A stretch of DNA of 10,533 nt, from assembly GCA_902478765.1 (NCBI GenBank), contig CABSMN010000019.1, positions 1 through 10,533 on the forward strand, read 5' to 3'. The first letter of the stretch is position 1. Each line of letters begins with the position of its first letter. This DNA comes from an uncultured Collinsella sp. GTDB taxonomy: Bacteria; Actinomycetota; Coriobacteriia; Coriobacteriales; Coriobacteriaceae. Below are positions 1 through 6,445 of the stretch, one piece after another. A program made the translations under genes and the position numbers. The notes under the pieces were generated by a model. It made no database searches and was not told where the DNA came from. It saw only the letters and a list, made by a program, of their open reading frames with translations.

Positions 1-44
1 CACTTCTAGCTTCGTCGGCAGCGTCAGATGTGTATAAGAGACAG
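1..44 (+). other. Illumina Nextera adapter left in the assembly
   Basis: This is library adapter, not genome. Positions 26-44 are the 19-bp Tn5 mosaic end (AGATGTGTATAAGAGACAG), and 12-25 (TCGTCGGCAGCGTC) complete the Nextera read-1 adapter. Positions 1-3 (CAC) match the end of the P5 oligo. Positions 4-11 (TTCTAGCT) sit exactly in the i5 slot and match, from memory, Nextera XT v2 index S515. Reading through it creates the false protein start MYKRQ on + and the ending SLIHI on -. Sample DNA begins at 45. Confidence 0.98.
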
Positions 45-563
45 GTGCAGGAGTGCGATTTTGTCATTACGAGCGGTGGCGCCTCGGCGGGCGATTACGA
101 TTTCGTGACGGCGCTCGTCCGGCGCGAGGGCGAGGTGCTGTTTGACCGCATCTCGATGCGTCCGGGCAAGGCCATCACGTTTGGCTTGCTCGGCGGCAAG
201 CCGTATCTGGGGCTTTCGGGCAATCCCGCGGCGGCGTATGTGGGCTTTGAGATGCTCGCGCGCCCGGCGATTCGCAAGATGCGCGGTTTTGCCGAGGGGG
301 CGCGTCCCGTGCAGCAGGCGACGCTCACGCACGGCGTGAAAAAGCGACAGCATCGCCGCTTCTTCGATCGCGCCACGGTTTTGCGCGACTCCGAGACCGG
401 TGAGCTGTTGGTGACCGAGGCCAAGACGCAGAATTCGGCGTTGCTCGGCACGATGCAGCGGGCCAACTGCCTGTTGCGTATTGACGAAGGTCCGTGCGAG
501 CTCAAGGCGGGCGACGTCGTGGATGTCGTGCGTGTCGACCTGCCTGAGGGCGCCGTGTTGTAG
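45..563 (+). CDS. moeA: Molybdopterin molybdenumtransferase MoeA, C-terminal part (5' end missing)
   Basis: MoeA inserts molybdate into adenylylated molybdopterin in the cytoplasm, the last step of basic Mo-cofactor synthesis. The visible 172 residues hold the family core: TSGGASAGDYD near the start (the MoCF-type binding loop), then MRPGKAITFG and GLSGNPAAAYVGFE, followed by the C-terminal beta-barrel (MoeA domain IV), ending in ELKAGDVVDVVRVDLPEG. Full MoeA proteins are about 400 residues, so roughly the first 55-60% is lost at the contig edge. Upstream in-frame codons come from the adapter, so no start codon is present. The stop TAG (561-563) overlaps the SD (AGGAGG, 562-567) of the next gene, which suggests translational coupling. 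The family call is secure; whether the original protein was a fusion cannot be seen. Confidence 0.95.
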   Translation: MQECDFVITSGGASAGDYDFVTALVRREGEVLFDRISMRPGKAITFGLLGGKPYLGLSGNPAAAYVGFEMLARPAIRKMRGFAEGARPVQQATLTHGVKKRQHRRFFDRATVLRDSETGELLVTEAKTQNSALLGTMQRANCLLRIDEGPCELKAGDVVDVVRVDLPEGAVL

Positions 564-573
564 GAGGAATGCT

Positions 574-1053
574 ATGGAGCTGAAGATATCGATCGTGACG
601 TGTTCGGATACGCGGGACCTTGCCCAGGACGAGGCCGGTGCCGCACTCGAGGAGCTTATCGAGGCGCAGGGATGGACGGTCGCCTCGCATGTGGTCGCGC
701 GCGATGACGTCAGCGAGATTGGTGATGCTATTGTGGAAGCTGCCGATGAGTGCCACGCCAATGTCGTGCTCACCTGCGGCGGCACGGGGCTTTCGATGCG
801 CGATGTGACGCCCGAGGCGACGCGTGCCGTCTGCGATCGCGAGGTGCCGGGTATTGCCGAGGCGATCCGTGCGTACTCGATGACCAAGACGCGCCGCGCC
901 ATGCTCTCGCGCGCTATTTGCATGCAACGAGGTCATACACTTGTCGTAAACTTTCCCGGTTCTACGAAGGCCGCTCGCGAAAGCTGGGAGGCCATAGCGG
1001 ACCAGCTGGAGCATGCGGCTCAGATGACAGCGGGCGGCGGACATACCAACTAA
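574..1053 (+). CDS. moaB: MoaB/MogA-family molybdopterin adenylyltransferase
   Basis: This protein is predicted to adenylylate molybdopterin, preparing it for molybdate insertion by MoeA, in the cytoplasm. It has 159 residues, normal for the single-domain MoaB/MogA family (about 160-195). Visible motifs are TCSDTR near residue 9, the nucleotide/pterin loop LTCGGTGLSMRDVTPEAT in the middle, and NFPGSTKAARESW near the C-terminus; the last resembles MoaB more than MogA. The start is ATG 574, preceded by AGGAGG at 562-567 with 6 bases between; a longer in-frame reading back to 481 lies inside moeA and is not used. The gene is immediately downstream of moeA, so the pair acts in sequence on one substrate. 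It ends just before a strong terminator, which separates it from the transport genes. MoaB and MogA orthologues cannot be told apart with certainty by eye. Confidence 0.93.
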   Translation: MELKISIVTCSDTRDLAQDEAGAALEELIEAQGWTVASHVVARDDVSEIGDAIVEAADECHANVVLTCGGTGLSMRDVTPEATRAVCDREVPGIAEAIRAYSMTKTRRAMLSRAICMQRGHTLVVNFPGSTKAARESWEAIADQLEHAAQMTAGGGHTN

Positions 1054-1067
1054 GCGATTTACCTGCG

Positions 1068-1099
1068 GCGGAGCGACCTGAACGGCTGCTCCGCTTTTT
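1068..1099 (+). terminator. Rho-independent terminator after moaB
   Basis: A perfect 7-bp stem GCGGAGC (1068-1074) / GCTCCGC (1088-1094) encloses a 13-base loop and is followed by TTTTT (1095-1099) and a further ATTT. It lies 14 bases after the moaB stop, so the moeA-moaB transcript should end here. Confidence 0.85.
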
Positions 1100-1144
1100 A
1101 TTTGCGCCCAAGGGGACGGCATTCTGTAGGCATGCCTGAAACTA

Positions 1145-1197
1145 TATTCTCAGAAGAGAATAATTTCTCATAATCATTATTCGCACAGAAGTATAAT
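1145..1197 (+). promoter_or_regulatory. Predicted modABC promoter with overlapping inverted repeats
   Basis: A perfect -10 hexamer TATAAT lies at 1192-1197, 60 bases before modA. The -35 region (about 1169-1174, CATAAT) is a poor match, which suggests an activated or repressed promoter. Upstream is a set of AT-rich inverted repeats: TATTCTC (1145-1151) / GAGAATA (1156-1162); GAATAAT (1158-1164) / ATTATTC (1176-1182); and ATAAT-C-ATTAT (1170-1180), which covers the -35 position. They could be operators for a molybdate-responsive regulator. The classic ModE-box pattern was not recognised, so the regulator is unknown. Confidence 0.6.
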
Positions 1198-1257
1198 CTA
1201 ATTACAGAATAAAGCTCGCGGCGGGACGCCCGGGCGTAGCCTTTGAAAGGGTTGAAC

Positions 1258-2130
1258 ATGTTCGATATGGTTTCTCGCCGCGGATTCGTCTCGCTCTCTG
1301 CTGTCGCCGCTGCCGGCCTTGGCCTTGCCGGATGCTCCGGCAATAAGGCATCTGAGCCGACTGGCTCCGATGCCGGCTCCGCTAAGGCATCTTCCAAGAA
1401 AGCTGTCGAGCTGCAGGTCTTTGCCGCCAACTCGCTCGAGAAGGCTCTGCCCGAGGTTCAGGAGCTTTACACCGAGCAGATCGGTACCACGTTTGCCGAC
1501 ACGCAGTTTAAGGCGTCTGGCGACCTCGTTGAGCAGATGCGCGCCGGTGCCACGGTCGACGTGCTCATCACCGCTTCCAAGGGCACCATGGATGACGCTG
1601 AGACCGCCGGGCTCGTCGACACCGACACCCGTGAGGATATGTTCGTCAACGATCTTGTGATCATTCGCGCCGAGGGCTTCGACACCAAGGTCGAGGCCAT
1701 CGCCGACGTCGCGAATCTGGACGGCAAGATCGCCATTGGCGACGCCAAGACCGTTCCTGCCGGCAAGTACGCCAACCAGGCGCTGGCTTCTGTGGGCCTC
1801 TATACCGGCACCGAGGGCGACGACGGCGAGTATGCGCCCGAGATCGCCGACAAGGTCGCACTGGCAGACAAAGTTGGTACCGCCGCCGCCTATGTGTCCA
1901 CAGGCGACTGCGTTGCCGGTTTTGTCTACAGCTCTGACATCTACCGCTACAACGGCATCGAGGAGGCCTTCGTGTGCCCCGAGGACTCGCACAAGCCCAT
2001 CGTGTATCCGGGCGCCGTTGCCGAGAGCTCCGAGCATGCCGACGAGGCTAAGGCGTTCATCGACTTTTGCCTGTCCAACAAGAAGGCTCAGAAGATTTGG
2101 GCTAAGTACGGCTTTGAGCTTTCCGCGTAG
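1258..2130 (+). CDS. modA: Molybdate ABC transporter substrate-binding lipoprotein ModA
   Basis: ModA captures molybdate (possibly tungstate) outside the membrane and hands it to ModBC. It has 290 residues. The N-terminus has a twin-arginine motif (SRRGFV, residues 6-11), a short hydrophobic stretch and a lipobox LAGC with the acceptor Cys at residue 26, so it is a Tat-type lipoprotein anchored to the membrane. The mature part follows the ModA pattern: ELQVFAANSLEKAL at the start, FKASGDLVEQMRAGATVDVLI in the middle, and VYPGAVAESSEHADEAKAFIDF near the end. The start is ATG 1258 because GAAAGGG (1245-1251) lies 6 bases upstream; an in-frame TTG at 1243 would overlap that SD. It is first in modABC. 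The family is secure; molybdate versus tungstate is inferred only from the neighbouring Mo-cofactor genes. Confidence 0.95.
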   Translation: MFDMVSRRGFVSLSAVAAAGLGLAGCSGNKASEPTGSDAGSAKASSKKAVELQVFAANSLEKALPEVQELYTEQIGTTFADTQFKASGDLVEQMRAGATVDVLITASKGTMDDAETAGLVDTDTREDMFVNDLVIIRAEGFDTKVEAIADVANLDGKIAIGDAKTVPAGKYANQALASVGLYTGTEGDDGEYAPEIADKVALADKVGTAAAYVSTGDCVAGFVYSSDIYRYNGIEEAFVCPEDSHKPIVYPGAVAESSEHADEAKAFIDFCLSNKKAQKIWAKYGFELSA

Positions 2131-2198
2131 TGCGGCTTGGCGCGATAATTCCATCGTTTTGTGTTTCACTCCGTCCTTGTATTCGCTTGGAGCTTTTC

Positions 2199-3641
2199 GT
2201 GCTTAATAGATTCCGCATGCTTGTCGCCTGTGCTTTGACCTTCGCGCTTTGCTGGGTGCCGGGATTTGCGTTTGCTGGGGTCGCTGAGGACGGGGCCCAG
2301 GTTGCTTCGACCGCTCATGGGCTTTCCTATGGGATCGAGGGTTTTGAGCGGTTGGCCAAGGGGACCGCTCGTGCTATGGAGGGCCAGCCTGAGGGCTACC
2401 GGTTTCCCGTTGACGAGGATGTGGACCTTGTAGTGGCGCCTGCTGCCGATCGCGTTGTGGTGTGGATATCGCCCAAGGCGGCCGAGAAGTATGGATTGGA
2501 TCCGCAGGACAACGAGTGCGTATCGGGTCTCAAGGCCCTCGTCTGTGAGCTCGACAGCGCAAACTCCATGGGAGGTGCGCAGCTAGGGGATGTTGATCTT
2601 CCTTGGTATGTTACGGCGGAAACAACGTTTGATGCCGGCGGGTATACCTATGGCTTTGATGTGCGTGGTGCGGATGGGGACCGCTATGTGGTGATTGCAT
2701 CGGCCTCGGGTGATGCCAAGGGCGGCGCGCGTTGGCTTGATAGCGCTCAAATGGTAGAGGCATCGTCTGTCGTGTTGCGGGATGAGCAGGGGCCCTTGAC
2801 CTCTCTGGCCTCCTTTTTAGGCGGCATCGACTATCGCCCGTTTTGGGTGTCCATTAAAACGAGCGGCCTTGCCCTGCTGATCTCCTTTGCGCTGGGCTTG
2901 TTTGCCGCGTGGAAGACTATGGGTACCTCGAGTCGCATCAAGGGCCTGCTCGATTCGGTTTTTACGATTCCTATGGTGCTGCCGCCCACGGTCTGCGGCT
3001 TTCTGCTCCTCATGCTGTTTGGCCGCTCGACCGGGGTGGGCCAATGGCTCATCGCGCACGGCATCTCGATCGTCTTTACCTGGCCCGCGGCGGTCATTTC
3101 GGCTGTCGTTGTGTCGTTTCCGCTGGTCTACCGCACAGCGCTCGGAGCCTTCGAGAGCCTCGATACGCAGATGCTCGACGCCGCGCGAACCTTGGGGTGG
3201 TCCGAACGTTGCATCTTTGCCAAGCTCATGATGCCGCTCGGCTGGCCCTCAATCGCGGCGGGCACGGTGCTCGCCTTCGCTCGCGCGATGGGCGAGTTTG
3301 GCTGCACGCTGTTCTTTGCGGGCAACTACGCCGGCATTACGCAGACCATCCCCATTGCGATTTACTTTGAGTGGATGGGCGGCAATACGTCGGTGGCTCT
3401 CTTTTGGGTCGTGGTCGTAATAGCGTTCAGCTTCCTGGTCATCCTATTCATCAACATGTACACGGCGCATTCTCAAAAGTATCGCGAGCGCGGTCTCTCC
3501 CGTGCGGAGCGCAAGCAGGCCAAAGAGCTCGCCGGACAGGGCGATTCGCTTGACCCGGTGGGCGGTGATGCCTTGCGTATCGATCGCGAGGCGCTGACCG
3601 AGCTTATGCGCGATGGCGCGGTCGCAAAGGGAGGTCGATAA
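2199..3641 (+). CDS. modB: Molybdate ABC transporter permease ModB with an extra N-terminal extracytoplasmic domain
   Basis: This is the membrane channel of the molybdate importer. The chosen start is GTG 2199, with TTGGAG (2187-2192) 6 bases upstream, giving 480 residues; an in-frame GTG at 2130 touches the modA stop but has no SD. Residues 1-25 look like a signal peptide ending in AFA-G. Residues about 26-205 form a soluble domain I do not recognise. From residue 215 the protein is a standard ModB with five membrane segments, including IPMVLPPTVCGFLLL, the EAA loop (DAARTLGWSE) that docks to ModC, and AFARAMGEFGCTL. A charged tail of about 50 residues follows. Ordinary ModB proteins have about 220-230 residues. 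E. coli-type ModB has its N-terminus outside, so an external domain is topologically consistent. The domain could be cleaved off by signal peptidase only at its front edge, so it should remain attached to the permease. Confidence 0.9.
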   Translation: MLNRFRMLVACALTFALCWVPGFAFAGVAEDGAQVASTAHGLSYGIEGFERLAKGTARAMEGQPEGYRFPVDEDVDLVVAPAADRVVVWISPKAAEKYGLDPQDNECVSGLKALVCELDSANSMGGAQLGDVDLPWYVTAETTFDAGGYTYGFDVRGADGDRYVVIASASGDAKGGARWLDSAQMVEASSVVLRDEQGPLTSLASFLGGIDYRPFWVSIKTSGLALLISFALGLFAAWKTMGTSSRIKGLLDSVFTIPMVLPPTVCGFLLLMLFGRSTGVGQWLIAHGISIVFTWPAAVISAVVVSFPLVYRTALGAFESLDTQMLDAARTLGWSERCIFAKLMMPLGWPSIAAGTVLAFARAMGEFGCTLFFAGNYAGITQTIPIAIYFEWMGGNTSVALFWVVVVIAFSFLVILFINMYTAHSQKYRERGLSRAERKQAKELAGQGDSLDPVGGDALRIDREALTELMRDGAVAKGGR

Positions 3642-3644
3642 GCT

Positions 3645-4715
3645 ATGTCGCTCGTTCTGGATATCAAAAAACGCTATCCCGGGTTTATGCTCGACATGCA
3701 ACTTGAGGCCGGCGAGGAGCGTGTGGCGCTGCTGGGCGCCTCGGGTTGCGGCAAGAGCTGCACGTTGCGCTGCATTGCCGGTGTGGAAACGCCCGACGAG
3801 GGCGAGATCGTCGTCAACGGCGTGACCTTTTTTGACTCGTCGGCGGGCATCAACCTGTCGCCCCAGGAGCGAAAATGCGCCCTGTTGTTCCAAAACTATC
3901 AGCTGTTTCCCAACATGACGGTGGCCGATAACGTATGCGCCGGTGTAAAGGACGTGGGCGACGCCGCCGCGCGCAAAAAGCTCGCCGAGCGCTATCTGGG
4001 CATTTTCGGTTTGACTGATTTTGCCGACCGCTATCCCGCGCGCCTTTCGGGCGGTCAGCAGCAACGTGTGGCGCTTGCGCGCATGGTGGCGGCGCATCCG
4101 GGCATTTTTATGTTCGACGAGCCCATGAGCGCGCTCGATTCCTATCTTAAGAGCGCACTCGAGCAGAACATGCTCGACCTGTTCGATGTGTGCAACCGCA
4201 CCGTGCTCTACGTGAGCCACGACATCGATGAGGCATGCCGCCTGTGCCAGCGCATCTGCGTGATGCACGACGGGCATGTTGAGGAGACCGGCTCCGTCGA
4301 AGACGTGGTCCGCCGTCCGCAGACGCTGGCGGCGCTGCGTCTGACGGGCTGCAAGAACACAAGCCGGGCGCGCAAGATCGGCGACGAAGAAGTTGAGGCC
4401 CTCGACTGGGGCATGACCTTCAACGTGGGCCGTGAGGTTTCCGATAACGTGGCGTACCTGGGTATTCGTGCGAGCTACTTCCATGTGGACAACCGTGTTG
4501 AGCGGGGTCGCAACAGCTACGACCTGCATGTGGCCCGCGTGAGCGATTCACGCTTTGAGCGCTTGGTGCTGTTGGACGTGCCGCGTGCCGACGCGCCGAC
4601 GCGCCTGCAGTGGAAGGTCAACAAAGTGGGCATGCCTGTCGACGAGCTGCCGCAAGCGGGCGAGACGCTGCGCATGCATTTTGATGCCAGCAGGATCCAT
4701 TTGGTTTGTCGATAG
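3645..4715 (+). CDS. modC: Molybdate ABC transporter ATP-binding protein ModC
   Basis: ModC is the cytoplasmic ATPase that drives molybdate import through ModB. It has 356 residues, normal for ModC. All ABC motifs are intact: Walker A GASGCGKS (31-38), Q-loop Gln83, signature LSGGQQQR (134-141), Walker B FMFDEP (155-160) with catalytic Glu159, D-loop SALD (162-165) and switch His192. The C-terminal 130 or so residues, with YLGIRASYFHV, correspond to the MOP/TOBE-type molybdate-sensing region but look divergent. The start ATG 3645 is 3 bases after the modB stop, with AAAGGGAGG at 3626-3634. The tight spacing supports co-translation with modB, and it is the last gene before a strong terminator. 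Other small-anion ABC ATPases look alike, but the ModA/ModB context settles the assignment. Confidence 0.94.
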   Translation: MSLVLDIKKRYPGFMLDMQLEAGEERVALLGASGCGKSCTLRCIAGVETPDEGEIVVNGVTFFDSSAGINLSPQERKCALLFQNYQLFPNMTVADNVCAGVKDVGDAAARKKLAERYLGIFGLTDFADRYPARLSGGQQQRVALARMVAAHPGIFMFDEPMSALDSYLKSALEQNMLDLFDVCNRTVLYVSHDIDEACRLCQRICVMHDGHVEETGSVEDVVRRPQTLAALRLTGCKNTSRARKIGDEEVEALDWGMTFNVGREVSDNVAYLGIRASYFHVDNRVERGRNSYDLHVARVSDSRFERLVLLDVPRADAPTRLQWKVNKVGMPVDELPQAGETLRMHFDASRIHLVCR

Positions 4716-4726
4716 CGCCGGGTAAT

Positions 4727-4763
4727 GCCGTCGGGGAATATAAGCCTCGGCGGCTTTGTTTTT
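4727..4763 (+). terminator. Rho-independent terminator after modC
   Basis: A 10-bp stem GCCGTCGGGG (4727-4736) / CCTCGGCGGC (4745-4754), with two G-T wobble pairs and an 8-base loop, is followed by TTTGTTTTT (4755-4763). It begins 12 bases after the modC stop and should end the modABC transcript. Confidence 0.88.
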
Positions 4764-4782
4764 GCCGTTCGCCGAATGAGGA

Positions 4783-4810
4783 ATGACAAACTCTTATCAA
4801 TCAAGATAAT
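4783..4810 (+). promoter_or_regulatory. Candidate upstream promoter with overlapping inverted repeat
   Basis: ATGACA (4783-4788; 5 of 6 matches to TTGACA) and GATAAT (4805-4810; 5 of 6 to TATAAT) are 16 bases apart. An inverted repeat TTATC (4794-4798) / GATAA (4805-4809) covers the spacer and the -10, so a repressor could act here. It lies directly after the modC terminator and would start a leader of about 330 nt. This is a prediction from sequence only. Confidence 0.5.
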
Positions 4811-4850
4811 TATTTATTAAACGACGGCACACGACGCTGTCGTACGAATG

Positions 4851-4899
4851 TCAACGGTGTTCGCATGGTCGATGACCGTTGATATAGTTGACCTCAACT
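4851..4899 (+). promoter_or_regulatory. Candidate proximal promoter within a cluster of TCAAC/GTTGA half-sites
   Basis: A -35-like TTCGCA (4860-4865; 4 of 6) and -10-like TATAGT (4883-4888; 5 of 6) are 17 bases apart, giving a start near 4895. Two inverted repeats overlap it: TCAACGGT (4851-4858) with ACCGTTGA (4875-4882), perfect over 8 bp, and AGTTGA (4886-4891) with TCAACT (4894-4899), perfect over 6 bp. The four arms share the core TCAAC or its complement GTTGA, which suggests repeated binding sites for one regulator that would block or shape this promoter. No named regulator box was recognised; the FNR-type spacing does not fit. Confidence 0.5.
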
Positions 4900-4918
4900 T
4901 GTAAAGGAGGGTGCGCAC

Positions 4919-4987
4919 ATGCCGCAGACGACATATATTCGCCGCGTTGCCGCGCGCGCCCTCTATATGGCTCGGAGCCGCATATGA
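4919..4987 (+). CDS. Possible 22-codon leader peptide
   Basis: ATG 4919 follows a near-ideal SD, AAAGGAGG (4903-4910), with 8 bases between, and reads 22 codons to TGA 4985-4987. The peptide begins MPQTTYIRR and ends MARSRI; it has five arginines and two tyrosines and resembles nothing I know. The stop codon falls in the loop of the 4971-5010 hairpin, so a ribosome reaching it would open that hairpin's 5' arm. This fits a translation-coupled leader. No run of one amino-acid codon is present, so classic amino-acid attenuation is not evident. The SD could be chance, and the ORF may not be translated. Confidence 0.35.
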   Translation: MPQTTYIRRVAARALYMARSRI

Positions 4988-5143
4988 GCAGGTATGTTCA
5001 CGGCTCCGGGAGAGACGACGCACAACTAAATCATCGACCGCAAGGCAGGTTCTCCAAAATTCCGGGTTTAGGCGCGGTTGGGTTTTCGCCACCCACCGTG
5101 CAGCAATACCGTAGATATTCATTTTAGGTTCGAGAGGGGAACC
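4971..5143 (+). promoter_or_regulatory. Structured 5' leader with candidate SD-sequestering pairing
   Basis: Three structures are visible. Hairpin A pairs CTCGGAGCCG (4971-4980) with CGGCTCCGGG (5001-5010), 10 bp with one wobble and a 20-base loop. Hairpin B pairs GCGCGGT (5072-5078) and GGG (5080-5082) with CCC (5092-5094) and ACCGTGC (5095-5101), 10 bp with one bulge. Third, GGTTCTCC (5048-5055) can pair over 8 bp with GGGGAACC (5136-5143), hiding the SD of the downstream gene. A competing 5-bp hairpin, GGTTC (5127-5131) / GAACC (5139-5143), instead leaves GAGAGGG in its loop. Mutually exclusive hidden and exposed SD states are typical of translational riboswitches or attenuators, but no known class was recognised. 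Confidence 0.5.
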
Positions 5144-5146
5144 GCC

Positions 5147-6430
5147 ATGGCTGAAGAATTCGATTTCCATCCGATGTGGGAGAGCCTCGGCATGAATCTT
5201 GCCGACCACGATATGCTGCTGGGCGCCGTGGGCCAGATGTACGGGGACATGTTCCTGTCGCAGAACAACCGCCCCAAGTCCACGTCCTACTTGGACTTTG
5301 TGGCCACCAACATCCATAGCGGCCGCATTAAGGAGATGCTCGACAAGAAGGAGGCTGGCGAGGCCACCAAAATCGTGGGCTCGTTCTGCGTGTACGTGCC
5401 CGAGGAGATCGTGCTTGCCTGTGACGGCATTCCCGTTGGTCTGTGCTCGGGTGCCGATTGGGCAACGGACAAGGTCGAGGAGCACTTGCCGCGCAACACT
5501 TGTCCGCTTATCAAGAGCTTTGCCGGCTTTAAGCTGGGTGAGGTCTGCCCCTACATTGAGTCGAGTGACTTGGTGGTAGGCGAGAACACCTGCGATGGCA
5601 AGAAGAAAGCCTACGAGTTTTTTGCCACGCAAAAGAACATGTACGTCATGGATATTCCCAACGTGCACGACGAGTCGACGCTCGTGACCTGGAAGGCCGA
5701 GGTTAAAAAGCTCGCCGCCAAGATTGAGGAAGAGTGTGGCGTCACGATTACGCCTGAGCGTCTGAAGGCCGCCATCCGCGCCGTCAATGAGAAGCGTCGC
5801 GCCCTGCAGCGCCTCGCTGCCACGCGCGCTGCCGACCCAGCGCCCATTAGCGGTCTCGACAGCCTGCTGACCGTTCAGGCCGCCTTTATGGACGACACCC
5901 CGCGTCTGACCGGAGCCATCAACGATATGGCGGCCGAGTGTGAGCAGCGTGTCGAGGTCGGAGAGGGCGTGGCGCCCAAGGGGACCAAGCGTATCCTGTA
6001 CACTGGCACGCCCATGGCCGTGCCCAACTGGAAGCTGTTCAACCTCATCGAGAAGGCCGGCGGCGTTGTGGTGGGCGAGGAGTCCTGCACGGGTTCGCGC
6101 TATTACAAGGACTTGGTCGATGAGTCCGGTGAGACGGTTGACGAGATGCTCGATGCTATCGCCGAGCGCTACTTTAAGATCAACTGTGCCGTCTTTACGC
6201 CCAACGACCAGCGTATGAAGGACATTGTCCAGATGGCCAAGGACCTGCATGCCGACGGCATTGTCGACGTGGCCCTGCAGTTCTGCACGCTCTACGAGAT
6301 GGAGTCGTTTGCCGTGGAGAAGGCCGCCGAGGAGGCCGGCATTCCGTTTATGCACATCACGACCGACTACGCCGGCGAGGACGCAGGCCAGCTCCAGACC
6401 CGCATCGAGGCTTTCTTGGAAACCATTTAG
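5147..6430 (+). CDS. 2-hydroxyacyl-CoA dehydratase / double-cubane cluster family protein (paralogue 1)
   Basis: This is a cytoplasmic Fe-S protein of the HgdB/YjiM superfamily, whose members are reduced at very low potential by an ATP-driven activase. It has 427 residues from ATG 5147, with AGGGGA (5135-5140) 6 bases upstream. Cysteines at 81, 100, 119 (CPLIKS), 134 and 149 (TCDGKKK) match one for one those of the gene at 6585-7748, as do later Cys in EESCTG, KINCAV and LQFCTL. One differs: this protein has [13 protein letters not shown] where the other has TGCPVGG. It also carries about 39 extra N-terminal residues. The TG-P-NWK form resembles the dehydratase subunits of fermenting anaerobes. 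No CoA-transferase or acyl-CoA dehydrogenase gene is near, so the substrate is open; it may pair with the next protein as a heterodimer. It is first in the operon and probably controlled by the leader. Confidence 0.9.
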   Translation: MAEEFDFHPMWESLGMNLADHDMLLGAVGQMYGDMFLSQNNRPKSTSYLDFVATNIHSGRIKEMLDKKEAGEATKIVGSFCVYVPEEIVLACDGIPVGLCSGADWATDKVEEHLPRNTCPLIKSFAGFKLGEVCPYIESSDLVVGENTCDGKKKAYEFFATQKNMYVMDIPNVHDESTLVTWKAEVKKLAAKIEEECGVTITPERLKAAIRAVNEKRRALQRLAATRAADPAPISGLDSLLTVQAAFMDDTPRLTGAINDMAAECEQRVEVGEGVAPKGTKRILYTGTPMAVPNWKLFNLIEKAGGVVVGEESCTGSRYYKDLVDESGETVDEMLDAIAERYFKINCAVFTPNDQRMKDIVQMAKDLHADGIVDVALQFCTLYEMESFAVEKAAEEAGIPFMHITTDYAGEDAGQLQTRIEAFLETI

Positions 6431-6445
6431 GACTATCCGTCCCGG

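Larger units (their letters stand above)
4764..5146 (+). other. 383-base non-coding region and leader ahead of the dehydratase operon
   Basis: No convincing protein gene of normal size lies here; open frames on either strand lack an SD or family resemblance. It holds, in order: a candidate promoter at 4783-4810, a cluster of inverted half-sites at 4851-4899 overlapping a second candidate promoter, a 22-codon ORF with a strong SD at 4919-4987, a 10-bp hairpin at 4971-5010, a second hairpin at 5072-5101, and an SD region (5134-5140) with two competing pairings. Each is listed separately. Confidence 0.8.

Noticed and set aside
30..44. ATG at 30 as the start of the moeA reading frame
   Set aside because: The codons come from the Nextera mosaic end; MYKRQ is a typical adapter-derived start, and MoeA is truncated here.
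24..923. 299-residue open frame on the minus strand ending in SLIHI
   Set aside because: It is antisense to moeA and moaB, has no family resemblance, and its end is adapter sequence.
1198..1257. Mo-cofactor riboswitch upstream of modA
   Set aside because: From the predicted -10 only about 55 bases remain before modA, too short for that RNA, and no matching fold was seen.
4985..5026. UGA at 4985 as a second Sec codon extending the leader ORF
   Set aside because: Read-through adds only 13 residues before TAA, with no recognisable protein and no convincing SECIS hairpin.
5041..5110. Cobalamin riboswitch in the leader (AAAATTCCGGG, GCCACCC, AATACC)
   Set aside because: Only loose similarity; the conserved B12-box core GCCACTG and the expected pairing order are not present.
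4888..5127. Open frames of 79 and 67 residues in the leader (starts at 4888 and 4911)
   Set aside because: Neither start has a properly spaced SD (the 4911 GTG directly abuts it), the sequences look random, and the region is better explained by RNA structure.
5133..5146. Resemblance of AGAGGGGAACCGCC to the T-box sequence
   Set aside because: The tRNA-pairing UGGN is missing and no specifier stem was seen; the match comes largely from the SD.
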